A stretch of 64,000 bases of DNA from Chlorobiaceae bacterium (GTDB lineage: Bacteria; Bacteroidota; Chlorobiia; Chlorobiales; Chlorobiaceae): positions 18,417-82,416 of the forward strand of contig JAAXXR010000003.1 in NCBI GenBank assembly GCA_013334335.1, given 5' to 3'. Made by a program: the position numbers and the translations under genes. Shown here piece by piece: positions 9,208 to 19,248 of this stretch. The notes under the pieces are model-generated. The model was not told the origin of the DNA and ran no database searches. It was given only the letters and a program-made list of their open reading frames with translations. Each line of letters starts with the position of its first letter. Within the stretch, counting starts at the first letter, position 1.

Positions 9208-9750
9208 ATGTCCTTCAAATGGTGGAAAAAGCAAGCATCAACGCTGGAACCGAAATCGCGATTGCCCATCAAAGTCAGCATTACGCCGGAACAAGGCGAA
9301 TGGACGCAGGAACAGCATGGTCACGCCTCCGGGAATTCAGCTGCGCTCCGGACCGAGCCACTCCCGACACGCTCAGGGCTGAACGCCTGCATTAGCCAGG
9401 ATGAAGCGTCCTATCCATCGGGACGATGCGGATTCAGTACCGGTGTACATGGCCAGACCCCGCCCATCGACATTGCGATCATCGCAGAACGACTGACCGC
9501 CATCATCGAGGATGAGCTGTTGCGTTCACCGGTTATGGATGACGCGCATATCGAACTGCGACCTCCAGGCAAAGCAACGGCGAATGAACCGCCCGATGAC
9601 AAGCAGATGACTCGACCCGAGTCGCACGACAGTTACGACACTCCTGACAAACCGGGCAACTATTCGCTTTGGGGAAAGCGAATTTCCGGAAAACACGAAT
9701 CGCCAGATTCAAAAGTTTCGATCAACTTCAACTCCCATGATCATGAATAG
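9208..9750 (+). CDS. Hypothetical polar protein
   Basis: A 180-residue protein from the ATG at 9208 (MSFKWWKKQ); the same frame is open to an ATG at 9088. It is hydrophilic, with a helical segment (IAIIAERLTAIIEDELL) and a long polar Pro/Asp/Ser/His C-terminal tail that looks disordered. I see no membrane segment or known domain. The stop overlaps the start of the next small gene by 14 bases, which suggests the two are cotranscribed. Confidence 0.5.
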   Translation: MSFKWWKKQASTLEPKSRLPIKVSITPEQGEWTQEQHGHASGNSAALRTEPLPTRSGLNACISQDEASYPSGRCGFSTGVHGQTPPIDIAIIAERLTAIIEDELLRSPVMDDAHIELRPPGKATANEPPDDKQMTRPESHDSYDTPDKPGNYSLWGKRISGKHESPDSKVSINFNSHDHE

Positions 9751-10003
9751 CACACCCGGCGTGTTTGTCCAAGGCGCTGAAAGCTATGGCCGCCTGCTTG
9801 AAGTCTTCATCGACGGCCACTGGTGGGTCGTCGGAGATTACCTTGAAAATGTCGGAAAATGCACCAAAAGGCTCGGCGCGAACGCCTACCCCTCGCTTTA
9901 CAGCGGCAATGCAACGATAGGCGCTCTTCGGGGCAGCTCTCCGGGGATATCAGGTTATGCGATTCCCTCCAAAGAGATCCAAAGCCGCTTCTCCGATCAA
10001 TGA
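9737..10003 (+). CDS. Hypothetical small protein
   Basis: An 88-residue protein with a compact, aromatic-rich start (SYGRLLEVFIDGHWWVVGDYLENVGKC) and a Gly/Ser-rich end. It starts inside the end of the 9208 gene at an ATG with a second in-frame ATG at 9743. It ends 60 bases before the radical SAM gene and may be in the same transcript. The family is not recognised. Confidence 0.5.
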   Translation: MIMNSTPGVFVQGAESYGRLLEVFIDGHWWVVGDYLENVGKCTKRLGANAYPSLYSGNATIGALRGSSPGISGYAIPSKEIQSRFSDQ

Positions 10004-10063
10004 TACCCCCGGCAGCAAGATATCAGGAGTAAAAGAACTTATCCATATGTGTCCCAGTAATCC

Positions 10064-11449
10064 ATGCTGACAGCCGCCCCGAACACCATCGACATCTCGT
10101 CCCCGTCCCTGGCCCAGTTGGCCGCACGGCAACAAAACAGGAAAAAGTGGCTGCTTGTCCAGCCAAAAAGCGTGACGAACATGACCGTCGACTCCGGTCG
10201 CGTGAGCATGCCCCTCAATCTGGTCATGGTCGCGACGCTGGCCGGCACGATTTTCGACATCACCCTCGTCGACGAGCGCATCGGAGACCGGGTGCCGGAT
10301 GACCTTTCGGAATTCGACGTCGTGGCGATCACTTCACGCACGCTCAACGCCTCGAGGGCATATGGCATCGGAGACAAGGCTCTGGCCCAGAAAAAAATCG
10401 TAGTGCTCGGCGGGGTCCACCCGACGATGCTGCATGACGAAGCGGAGCAGCACTGCACGAGCGTCGTCTACGGCGAAGTGGAGGGAATCTGGAATGAACT
10501 GGCTTCCGATCTCCTGCGTGGAACGATGAAAAAAATCTATCGCTCCGACCAACTTACCCCGATGACCTCGATGCATCGGCCAGATTTTCGTTATGCGCTG
10601 GCATCGAAAAACGCAAAGCATTATGCCGCACGAATACCCATCCTGGCCACCAAGGGGTGTCCGGTGGGATGCAGTTTCTGCACCACACCGGTGGTCTATG
10701 GAAAGAGCTACCGGCATCGGGGGCTCGATCTGGTGCTCGACGAAATGCGGTACCACCAGGAGCGGCTCGGCAAGAGAGCGGTGACCTTCTCGTTCATGGA
10801 CGACAATATCAGTTTCAAACCCCACTACTTCACCGAACTGCTCGGGGAGATGGAGCGGATCGGCGTCCGCTGGAACGCGAACATCTCCATGAATTTCCTG
10901 CACAAGCCGGAGGTTGCCGAAATCGCAGGGCGTTCCGGTTGCGACCTGATGAGCATCGGTTTCGAATCGCTCAATCCCGACATCCTGAAAAGCATGAACA
11001 AGGGGGCCAACCGGATCCAGAACTACTCAACCGTGGTGGGCAATCTGCATAAGAACGGTATCGCCATTCAGGCCTACTTCATGTTCGGATTCGACGATGA
11101 CACCGAGAAGAGCTTCCAGGCGGCATACGACTTCATCATGCAGAACCGCATCGAGTTCCCGGTCTTTTCACTGGTGACTCCGTTTCCCGGCACGCCCTTC
11201 TTCGAGGAGATGAAGCCGCGCATCCGCCATTTCGACTGGGACAAATACGATACGTTCCATTACATGTACGAGCCCAGGAAAATGTCAGGGGAAAAACTGC
11301 TCGGGCAGTTCATCAAGCTGCAGCGAGAGATCTACAAACCAGGAGCCATCATGCAACGTATGAAGGGCAAACCGCTCAACTGGGTATGGCTGGCAAACCT
11401 CAAGATGAACAGCTTCACCAGGAGCCTCCGGCTCGAGAATTTTCTCTGA
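10064..11449 (+). CDS. B12-binding-type radical SAM protein, possible bacteriochlorophyll methyltransferase relative
   Basis: A 461-residue enzyme. An N-terminal Rossmann-like region (about residues 28-165) resembles a cobalamin-binding domain but lacks an obvious D-x-H-x-x-G motif. The radical SAM core follows with the Fe-S motif GCPVGCSFC (CxxxCxxC) near residue 199, then FMDDN and GFES motifs and a DUF4070-like tail. Relatives include BchQ and BchR, which methylate the C-8 and C-12 side chains of chlorosome bacteriochlorophylls, and hopanoid methylase HpnP. Its position 75 bases before a BchK-type gene fits a tetrapyrrole role, but the substrate cannot be fixed from sequence. Confidence 0.8.
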   Translation: MLTAAPNTIDISSPSLAQLAARQQNRKKWLLVQPKSVTNMTVDSGRVSMPLNLVMVATLAGTIFDITLVDERIGDRVPDDLSEFDVVAITSRTLNASRAYGIGDKALAQKKIVVLGGVHPTMLHDEAEQHCTSVVYGEVEGIWNELASDLLRGTMKKIYRSDQLTPMTSMHRPDFRYALASKNAKHYAARIPILATKGCPVGCSFCTTPVVYGKSYRHRGLDLVLDEMRYHQERLGKRAVTFSFMDDNISFKPHYFTELLGEMERIGVRWNANISMNFLHKPEVAEIAGRSGCDLMSIGFESLNPDILKSMNKGANRIQNYSTVVGNLHKNGIAIQAYFMFGFDDDTEKSFQAAYDFIMQNRIEFPVFSLVTPFPGTPFFEEMKPRIRHFDWDKYDTFHYMYEPRKMSGEKLLGQFIKLQREIYKPGAIMQRMKGKPLNWVWLANLKMNSFTRSLRLENFL

Positions 11450-11524
11450 TGCAGAAGCCGTCTGCATCAGGCCACTTCACCTTTCACCGGCGTCCCGTCC
11501 CGGACGCCTCACCTGCAACGCCGT

Positions 11525-12526
11525 ATGTCCACAGCGAACCTTCGCTCCGGGGTCATTGACAAGATCAAGGCCCACATTGAAATACTTGATCCGGTCACCT
11601 GGATCAGCGTCTACCCCTGCCTGGCCGGTGGCGTCATGGCTTCGGGTGCCATGCAGGGAACCATGCACGACTATCTCATGCTGCTTGCCCTCTTCATGAT
11701 CTACGGGCCGCTCGGCACGGGGTTCAGCCAGTCGGTGAACGATTACTACGATCTCGAACTGGACATGGTCAACGAACCGACCCGGCCGATTCCCTCCGGA
11801 AGGCTGAGTAAACAAGAGGCGCTGTGGAACTGGAGCATCGTGCTTGCCATTGCCGTGCTCTCCGGCATCCTGCTCAGCCTTCATATCGGCGGAGTCAGGG
11901 GATGGACGTTCTTCGGATCCCTGATGACGGGGCTCCTGCTCGGCTACATCTATTCGGCGCCGCCGCTCAAGCTGAAAAAGAATATCCTCCTGTCAGCTCC
12001 TGCGGTCGGAATATCCTACGGCGTGATTACCTGGCTTTCTGCCAACGCATTCTTCTCCGATCTTCGACCTGAAGTGTTCTGGCTGGCCGGACTCAACTTT
12101 TTCATGGGTTTCGCGCTCATCATCATGAACGATTTCAAATCGCAGGAGGGTGATGCCAAGGCAGGCATGAAGTCGCTTGCGGTCATGATCGGCGGCAGGA
12201 ACACCTTCCTGGTCGCCTTCGCCATCGTTGACCTCGTATTCGCCGTGTTCGCCTGGCTGGCATGGAGCTGGGAATTCCGGTTCCTGACGTCTGTCGTTCT
12301 GGTCTCGCTCCTGGTGGACATCATCATCCAGGTGAAACTCTTGCGCGATCCCCAGAACGGCCTCTCGTTCATGCAGACGGCGGTCAACGACGGCTTTGGC
12401 CACACCATCGGCAAAAGCGAAATCCATGAGCATAACGCATTTCTCAGGTTCTCCATGATCAACAACATCATGTTCCTCATCAATCAGATCATTGTCGCCG
12501 CCCTTATCGGCATGAAATACATGTGA
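11525..12526 (+). CDS. bchK: Bacteriochlorophyll synthase, UbiA family (BchK type)
   Basis: A 333-residue integral membrane prenyltransferase with about eight or nine helices. It esterifies a bacteriochlorophyllide with a long-chain alcohol; in green sulfur bacteria BchK uses farnesyl diphosphate for chlorosome pigments. The first Asp-rich motif is in VNDYYDLELDMVNEPTRPIP, with the NEP-RPIPSGR continuation that marks chlorophyll synthases; the second is MNDFKSQEGDAKAG. Paralogues BchG and ChlG share these motifs, so the K assignment rests on remembered N-terminal similarity (ILDPVTWISV) and is less certain than the family. It follows the radical SAM gene on the same strand and probably shares its transcript. 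Confidence 0.82.
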   Translation: MSTANLRSGVIDKIKAHIEILDPVTWISVYPCLAGGVMASGAMQGTMHDYLMLLALFMIYGPLGTGFSQSVNDYYDLELDMVNEPTRPIPSGRLSKQEALWNWSIVLAIAVLSGILLSLHIGGVRGWTFFGSLMTGLLLGYIYSAPPLKLKKNILLSAPAVGISYGVITWLSANAFFSDLRPEVFWLAGLNFFMGFALIIMNDFKSQEGDAKAGMKSLAVMIGGRNTFLVAFAIVDLVFAVFAWLAWSWEFRFLTSVVLVSLLVDIIIQVKLLRDPQNGLSFMQTAVNDGFGHTIGKSEIHEHNAFLRFSMINNIMFLINQIIVAALIGMKYM

Positions 12527-12810
12527 CGCAGGACACTGCGTTGACGGCTCTTCCCCCGATGGCAATCTTCCGGTATCTCCGCATCATCAGCCAACAGGCA
12601 AGGATGATTTCGTGACAAGCATATCATAACCTATAAATCTCACCAGCGCACACAGTTTCTTGCCGATTGAGGGCTTACTGTTGCGATTTTTGTTACGAAA
12701 AGTGTAGTTTTTCTCCTTCTGTAGTTCAGCTGACCGGTGGTTATCCCCCCGTTGAACAGCTGAAAAGGTGCGACTTGTTACCTGAAGGAACATTATATCA
12801 CGACGTCCTG

Positions 12811-15800
12811 ATGCCGAAGCAACTGAAAAACATTAGCTCCGACGCGCTCAACATGGCCAGCCGGGAGGTGTGCTCGCTCCTGGAATCCCTTCCCGATGCC
12901 GCGTTCATCATGAATCCGGATGGCCGGGTCCTCAACGCCAACAACCTGTTCGCGGAGAAGTTCGGCATGCGAAGTTCGGAATTTATCGGCGCCGACATCT
13001 ACGATCTTTTCGTCAACATATTGCGAATACCCCAGCTGGTACAGTATCTCAGAGAAAAATCACAACAGGTGCTGCAGAGTGGAAAACGACTGATTTTTGA
13101 AGATGACACCGAGATCTGGAAAGTCACCATCAGTCCGGTACGGGCATCAGGTGAAAAGATCGAGAGCCTGTACATCGGGATCCAGAACATCGCCGAACAG
13201 AAGCGAACGGACAAAACCCTGAAAAAAGAGCGCGAGCTCAAATCGACCTTGCTCGATTCGATCACCTGTTCCGCTATAATTCTCGATGCGAGCCTTAAAC
13301 TGATCGCCTGGAACCGCTACGCCCATGACCTCATTTTCAGCACGTCATGTGCGGAAAAACCGGTCGTCGACCCGGTCGACTTCTTCAGTCCCGAAGACAT
13401 GGCATCGCTCAGGAAAAAATTCCTGAATACGCTGGAGACCGGCATTGACGACCTGAGTGAAGTTGAGGTCCGTCCTCGCGGAGCAGCAGGATCCCAATGG
13501 CTTTTTACCCGTTCAAAGCGGATATACATCGATGGCGAACCCTGCCTGGTCTCGATCGGGATCGACATCACCGAACGCAAGTTGCTTGAGCAGGAGCTCA
13601 TCGAGAGCAAGGTCAGGTACAGTTACGCCCTGGATGCATCCCACGCAGGAATCTGGGAGTGGGACCTCGCCACGGATGACCTGAGCTGGTCGGAACAGGT
13701 TTGGAAATTGTACGGGCTGGACGTAAAGAGCAGGCCCTTGAACCACCAGCTCTGCGTCGACACCATCCATCCTGAAGACCGCGAAATGGCCTCAAGGATC
13801 ATCAAAAAGGCGGTCAGCGCTCAAAATGCGGCATCGGTCGAATATCGTACCTGCCACCCCGACGGCTCCATTCATTGGCTGACCTCCCGTGGCATGCCGA
13901 TTCTTGACGACTCGGGAAACGTGACCCGGTACATCGGCGCCATCATCGACATCACCGAACGCAAGCTGATCGAACTCGAGCTGATCGAAAACAGGAAACG
14001 GCTTAACCAGGCGCTTGAGGCCGCGCGCGCCGGTGTCTGGGAGTGGGACCTTCTGAGCGATGAAAATATCTGGTCTGACGAAATATGGCCATTGTATGGC
14101 CTGAAGCCAGGGGACGCCCACCATCCAAACTTCAGGTTCTGGGCAGACTCCATTCATCCCGACGACCGTGAACTGGCCATACGGGAGGTCACTGAAGCCG
14201 CGAAAAACCATACGGAACTGAACGTCGAATATCGCGTCGGTTACCCGGACGGATCTGTCCACTGGCTCATGTCCCGCGGCAAACCCGTTCAGGACGAGCA
14301 CGGCTCTACGATTCGATATCTCGGCACAATCATCGATATCACCGAACGCAAGAAGGCAGAAGAAGCCCTGCAGGAAAGCAAGGTACGGTTCAACTTTGCA
14401 CTGAAAGCCACGGGAGCGGGCATCTGGCAATGGGATGTCAGGGAGGACAAGGTGACCTGGTCAGAACAGATATGGGCACTGTACGGCCTGGAACCGAACA
14501 GCATCGTGCCCTCCCACCGGCTTTGCGAAAGCAACGTTCATCGCGACGACCGGGAGTTGACCTTTGAACAGGTCATGTCAGCGGCAAACAGGAACATCGA
14601 GTTCACCGTCGAATATCGGGTCTGCCATCCGGATGGTTCCGAGCATTGGCTTATGTGCCGAGGGGTACCCATGCCTGGAGCTGACGGCAAGACGACCTGT
14701 TATCTCGGCATGGTCATGGATATCACCGAACGGAGACAGGCAGAAGAAGAGCGGAGAAGAAGCCAGGAAAAACTCAACTTCGTCCTCCAGAAAAGTCGTC
14801 TGGGTGTGTGGGATCTGAACCTGAACGATTTCACCGCGCTCCGTTCGCTTGAGTACGCCCACATTTTCGGATATGACCACATCACTTCCGAATGGTCTCT
14901 GGAACACTTTTTCTGCCACGTCGTGCCCAGGGATCGCGAACGGATTGAACGGCTGATCAGGGATGCCATCGACAAGCAGGAGAGTTTTACCTTCGAATGC
15001 CAGATCATTACCGTCAGCGGCAATCTCCGCTGGATATGGCTCTTTGGCGCCTTCGACACCAGCCGGAGCGGAAAGGCAAAATATCTGTCTGGGGTCGTGC
15101 AGGATATTACCGAACGCAAACAGACGGAGTTGCTGCTGAAGGACAGCGAACAGAAGTTCAGGAACATCTTCGAGTTCTCCCCAATCGCCATCGGCATCGA
15201 AGACATGGAGAATGAACAGCTCTTCGACGTCAACGCCTCATGGCTGAGGCTTTTCGGCTTTTCAAGGGAAGAGGTGATCGGCAAGCGCTGTACCGATTTG
15301 GGGCTCTATCAGTATCCGGAAGACCATGAGCAGATCAAACAAGACCTCCGGAAGCACGGCAGAGTCTTCAACCGACCGTTCAAACTGAAAAAAAAATCGG
15401 GCGATCGCGTCGACAGCCTCTATTCCGCAGAGTATGTCACAATGAACGCCCAGACCAGCCTCCTGGTGATGATCACCGATATGACCATACAGCAGTTGCA
15501 GCAGGCAAGCATCTCAATACTGGAAAAAGCCGTTGCCGATCGCACCGCCCAGCTTGAGCTCGAAGTTGAACACCTGCATCGCTTCCTGAGCATGATCTCC
15601 CATGAATACCGCACCCCCCTGGCGATCATCCGTGGAAATCTCGACCTTATCGACCTCAAGCATAAAAGCGGTGATTATTCGAACAACCGCGAAATGGGTA
15701 AAATTAAACGGGCGATCGACCGCCTGGTCGAAGTCATGGAGGTGTCGATACAGGAAAGCCGCATTCTCGAATCGCAGAAAACCCTCTCTTCGACCAACTT

Positions 15801-16236
15801 CGAAATCGAACCGTTAGTTATTTCACAGCTGGATGCATTCCGTTCCATGTGGCCGGAACGGGAGTTCCGATACTCGGGAAGCCTTGGTGAATCAAGGATT
15901 GCTGGCGAATCGTCGCTGCTCAAGATGGCCATTTTCAACCTTTTGGATAATGCCCTCAAGTACTCCCTGCCGGACACACCGATTGACATGAGTTGCCGCG
16001 TCGAAGAGCACGAGGCCGTGATCGCCATACGAAACCAGGGCAAAAGCATCATCGCAGACGAAGGGGAGGCGTTCTTCGAAAAATACCGGCGAGGCAGCAA
16101 CGCGGCCAACACCGGCGGCGCAGGCATCGGCCTGTGGCTGGTCAAGAGCATCATCGACCAGCATCATGGACAGGTCCACCTGACAGGTACGGAAACAGGA
16201 GTCGAGGCGGCCGTGAGACTGCCACTGGCGGAGTGA
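12811..16236 (+). CDS. Multi-PAS sensor histidine kinase (seven PAS domains)
   Basis: A 1141-residue soluble kinase from ATG 12811; the frame is open to TTG 12667. Seven PAS/PAC units are visible, the third to fifth being close copies that each begin with a coiled linker and then (A/G)IWxWD...W(S/D)EQIW-LYGL and end in DITER(K/R). The H box is MISHEYRTPLAII, the N box NLLDNALKYS and the G box GGAGIGLWLVKSI. The repeated PAS units may widen or tune signal input; what they bind is unknown. The kinase is followed 65 bases later by a response regulator gene on the same strand, almost certainly its partner. Confidence 0.9.
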   Translation: MPKQLKNISSDALNMASREVCSLLESLPDAAFIMNPDGRVLNANNLFAEKFGMRSSEFIGADIYDLFVNILRIPQLVQYLREKSQQVLQSGKRLIFEDDTEIWKVTISPVRASGEKIESLYIGIQNIAEQKRTDKTLKKERELKSTLLDSITCSAIILDASLKLIAWNRYAHDLIFSTSCAEKPVVDPVDFFSPEDMASLRKKFLNTLETGIDDLSEVEVRPRGAAGSQWLFTRSKRIYIDGEPCLVSIGIDITERKLLEQELIESKVRYSYALDASHAGIWEWDLATDDLSWSEQVWKLYGLDVKSRPLNHQLCVDTIHPEDREMASRIIKKAVSAQNAASVEYRTCHPDGSIHWLTSRGMPILDDSGNVTRYIGAIIDITERKLIELELIENRKRLNQALEAARAGVWEWDLLSDENIWSDEIWPLYGLKPGDAHHPNFRFWADSIHPDDRELAIREVTEAAKNHTELNVEYRVGYPDGSVHWLMSRGKPVQDEHGSTIRYLGTIIDITERKKAEEALQESKVRFNFALKATGAGIWQWDVREDKVTWSEQIWALYGLEPNSIVPSHRLCESNVHRDDRELTFEQVMSAANRNIEFTVEYRVCHPDGSEHWLMCRGVPMPGADGKTTCYLGMVMDITERRQAEEERRRSQEKLNFVLQKSRLGVWDLNLNDFTALRSLEYAHIFGYDHITSEWSLEHFFCHVVPRDRERIERLIRDAIDKQESFTFECQIITVSGNLRWIWLFGAFDTSRSGKAKYLSGVVQDITERKQTELLLKDSEQKFRNIFEFSPIAIGIEDMENEQLFDVNASWLRLFGFSREEVIGKRCTDLGLYQYPEDHEQIKQDLRKHGRVFNRPFKLKKKSGDRVDSLYSAEYVTMNAQTSLLVMITDMTIQQLQQASISILEKAVADRTAQLELEVEHLHRFLSMISHEYRTPLAIIRGNLDLIDLKHKSGDYSNNREMGKIKRAIDRLVEVMEVSIQESRILESQKTLSSTNFEIEPLVISQLDAFRSMWPEREFRYSGSLGESRIAGESSLLKMAIFNLLDNALKYSLPDTPIDMSCRVEEHEAVIAIRNQGKSIIADEGEAFFEKYRRGSNAANTGGAGIGLWLVKSIIDQHHGQVHLTGTETGVEAAVRLPLAE

Positions 16237-16301
16237 ACCAGTGCAAGCAAGGCCATCGAGAGCCCAGCCGGAAAACAGGATAACCTCTACTGCCCAAACC
16301 T

Positions 16302-17030
16302 ATGACCGAACACAAACAGATCATCGTCGTCGAAGACGATCGTGACTTCCGCGAAAGCATGGTCGAATACCTTCTCCTGGCTGGATATGACGTCACCGGT
16401 GTCGGGTCCGCCCTTGAGTTCTATCAGGCTATCGCCCGTGACCGCTTTCTTCTGGCCATCCTGGACATTGGCCTGCCGGACCAGGACGGATTCGTGCTTG
16501 CCGAGTACATTCGAAAAAATTCCGAAATGCGCATCGTCATGCTCACTGCGCAATCCTCTCTCGACAGCAAAATCAACGCCTACCGGTCAGGCGCCGATAC
16601 CTACCTCGTCAAACCGATAGATTTCGCAGAACTTGCCGCCTCGCTCGACAGCATGATCGGACGCCTCAATTCCAAGAGTGCTGATGACGAGCAACCGACA
16701 CCCATTGCACCCCTCCACGGCGGAAAAACGGAACACTGGCGGCTTATGCGCAGCGAACACTCACTATTCGCACCGAACGGCAACATGACGGCGCTCACCT
16801 CCAAAGAGTTCGATCTTCTGGAACAGCTCGCCGCATCCCCGAAAACGGTCGTCGAACGCAGAACCCTTCTGCAAACCCTCGTGTATGACGACGACGACCT
16901 CGGCAATCGCGCCCTCGATGCGCTCATCCACCGCCTTCGTCGAAAAAAAGAGGATCTCGGCCTGATGATCCCTGTAAAAACCGTCCACGGCTCCGGATAC
17001 AGTTTTTCCGAACTGATCGTCATCGAGTAG
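16302..17030 (+). CDS. OmpR/PhoB-type response regulator
   Basis: A 242-residue regulator. The receiver domain (about residues 5-118) has the acidic pair VVEDDRD, the phospho-acceptor in LAILDIGLPDQDG and the Lys in TYLVKPID. A winged-helix DNA-binding domain follows (LTSKEFDLLEQLAASP ... ALDALIHRLRRK ... TVHGSGYSF). It sits directly after the seven-PAS kinase and is its likely target. The regulon is unknown; the neighbouring ndh gene is a candidate by position only. Confidence 0.93.
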   Translation: MTEHKQIIVVEDDRDFRESMVEYLLLAGYDVTGVGSALEFYQAIARDRFLLAILDIGLPDQDGFVLAEYIRKNSEMRIVMLTAQSSLDSKINAYRSGADTYLVKPIDFAELAASLDSMIGRLNSKSADDEQPTPIAPLHGGKTEHWRLMRSEHSLFAPNGNMTALTSKEFDLLEQLAASPKTVVERRTLLQTLVYDDDDLGNRALDALIHRLRRKKEDLGLMIPVKTVHGSGYSFSELIVIE

Positions 17031-17237
17031 TCCTCTCGAACGGCAATTCGTGGCCTGCCGGTACCTCAGGCAACCTGCGGCCTCCTCCTCGTACGCCCAC
17101 CATCGTGCGAGACGGGATAACACCCTCCGCACCCTACGCGTTACTGCATTTTTCCATCTCCCGCCCAATTAAATTCGGTATATTACCAATTATACAATTG
17201 TTAATTAGGCCGCAGGGAAACAACTCATCTGTAATCA

Positions 17238-18587
17238 ATGAAACATGTCGTGATCGTCGGAGGCGGATTTGCTGGACTCAACGTTGCCAGGGAGCTGGGC
17301 AACAAACGCGGGGTCAGGGTCACGCTTCTCGACAAGCACAATTTTCATCTGTTTCAGCCGCTACTCTACCAGGTCGCCATGGCCGCGCTCAACGCAGGCG
17401 AGATCGCCTACCCGTTGCGCATGATGCTGTCGAAGTACAAGAACGTCACCGTCCTGAAGGGAATCGTCAAGACGGTCGATCCATTCACCAATACCATATT
17501 CACCGATTTCGGCGAGCTGACCTACGATACCCTCGTCATGGCCTGCGGCACGAAACACCACTATTTTGGGCATAACGAATGGGAGGAGTTCGCGCCCGGC
17601 CTGAAAACGATTGCCCAGGCCGCCGAAATCCGAAGACGGGTCATGGAGGCGTATGAAAACGCCGAGCGCTCCCAGAATCCCGAAGAAAAAAGGAAACTTC
17701 TGACCTTCGTGGTTGTCGGTGGAGGCCCCACCGGTGTCGAACTTGCCGGATCTATCGGTGAAATGAGCCGGCACTACCTGTCGAAATATTTCAAGAATAT
17801 CGACCCCAAGCAGGTCCGGATTTTCATTGCCCATTCGGCGCCCCGCATTTTGCAGACGTTCTCTGCTGAACTTACCGACAAAGCCACCCGCGCGCTCGCC
17901 GAGCTCGGGGTCGAAGTGCTGTCCTGCTGCACGGTCACCAGCATTGATGCAGACGGAGTACTCATCGGGAGCGAAAGGATCGATGCCGGGACGGTGCTGT
18001 GGGCCGCTGGAGTCAGGGCAACAAGCATCGGGAAAACCATCGGATTCGAAACCGACAGAAGCGGCAGGATCATCGTAGCCGAAGACCTGAGCGTACCGGG
18101 CCATCCCGACATTTTTGCCGGAGGCGACCAGGCCCATTTCGAGTTTCCCGACGGGAACATCCTTCCTGGCCTGGCGTCCGTCGCGCTTCAAGAGGGTCAG
18201 GCCATCGGCAGGAACATCCTCAACGACATGCAGGGAAAACCCCGCAAACCATTTGTCTACAAGGACAAGGGACAGATGGCGACCATCGGTAAAAACATAG
18301 CTATTGCCGAGAGAGGTCAGGTCAGGCTGTCAGGCATACCTGCATGGATCATCTGGCTTGCCGTCCACCTCTATTACCTCAGTGGCGCCAAACACCGGAT
18401 ATTCGTGCTGTTGCAATGGGGCTGGTCATACTTCACCTTCGGTCATGGAGCCCGCATCGTCAACAAGGAGTGGCGGTTTTATCCCACCGTTCCTGAAAAG
18501 GCCGAGCCCGCAGAAAAAGAGGAGCTGGTATCCGACAGCGCGTGCGCACTTCCATCCGGGGATGCTGACGGCAAGACCCGGCAGTAA
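17238..18587 (+). CDS. ndh: Type II NADH dehydrogenase (NDH-2)
   Basis: A 449-residue single-subunit flavoprotein that passes electrons from NADH to quinone without pumping protons. The FAD-binding GGGFAGL motif is at the N-terminus, the NADH-binding motif VVVGGGPTGVELAG near residue 160, and the second FAD motif in VPGHPDIFAGGD. A hydrophobic, aromatic C-terminal region (WIIWLAVHLYYL) fits membrane anchoring. The upstream DNA has an AT-rich promoter zone with the small palindrome CAATT-ATAC-AATTG at 17187-17200, a possible regulator site. Confidence 0.92.
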   Translation: MKHVVIVGGGFAGLNVARELGNKRGVRVTLLDKHNFHLFQPLLYQVAMAALNAGEIAYPLRMMLSKYKNVTVLKGIVKTVDPFTNTIFTDFGELTYDTLVMACGTKHHYFGHNEWEEFAPGLKTIAQAAEIRRRVMEAYENAERSQNPEEKRKLLTFVVVGGGPTGVELAGSIGEMSRHYLSKYFKNIDPKQVRIFIAHSAPRILQTFSAELTDKATRALAELGVEVLSCCTVTSIDADGVLIGSERIDAGTVLWAAGVRATSIGKTIGFETDRSGRIIVAEDLSVPGHPDIFAGGDQAHFEFPDGNILPGLASVALQEGQAIGRNILNDMQGKPRKPFVYKDKGQMATIGKNIAIAERGQVRLSGIPAWIIWLAVHLYYLSGAKHRIFVLLQWGWSYFTFGHGARIVNKEWRFYPTVPEKAEPAEKEELVSDSACALPSGDADGKTRQ

Positions 18588-18655
18588 AAAAGAAAGCCGA
18601 AGGAAGGCGTTCCCCCGGCTCTCCTTATGGTACAGCCCCATCGCATGCAGTTCGT

Positions 18656-19012
18656 TCAATAGGTGATCGTCACATTGATCGAACAGGAGTTGACGCCATC
18701 CCTGATATTCGGGATGATCCGGTAACTGCCGGCGGGAATTGAGTATCCTCTTGCCTGCCCTACGGAATCGAAGTTCTTGACAAGGGTGCCGGATTCGGTC
18801 TCGATCCAGAAACCGCTGGCCCCATTGGGCTCAATATTGCTGATCGTTCCGGTGGCCGGGAGGGTGAAAAGCTGACCGTGAATTTCAGCGTTATGACCCG
18901 GATAACCCCTGCTTTGGCGGCCGGTTCCGTTGACGGTACCCGCAAAGGAGACTGCAGAACAGAGCAGCATGGCCAGGAGGGCGACGGACAAGAGCAGAAA
19001 ACGTTTTTGCAT
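18656..19012 (-). CDS. Secreted small protein of unknown function
   Basis: A 118-residue exported protein. The ATG at 19012 opens a clear signal peptide (MQKRFLLLSVALLAMLLCS..FAG). The mature part is Gly/Ser/Thr-rich and strand-forming, with one late Cys (VNSCSINVTITY). The frame is open further upstream to 19141, but the signal peptide fixes the start. I do not recognise the family. Confidence 0.65.
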   Translation of the reverse strand: MQKRFLLLSVALLAMLLCSAVSFAGTVNGTGRQSRGYPGHNAEIHGQLFTLPATGTISNIEPNGASGFWIETESGTLVKNFDSVGQARGYSIPAGSYRIIPNIRDGVNSCSINVTITY

Positions 19013-19248
19013 GATGTGGAACTCCAGTTGATGATTTTGAAAACAATCAAGGTCGGGGAGAAGCGAAAAGATACATAAATCACAAGAATACCGCATAGTA
19101 GCAACCAGCGTCCTCCCTGAAGCTCCGGGAGGCCTCCTCACTTCATCTCACCCGCTCCCCAACCCGTTCGAGCCCTTCGATGTAAGCCATACGCCGGCGA
19201 CCAGCCCGCAGGCCAACCTGAACGGCAACACGAGCATGGATCCCATCT

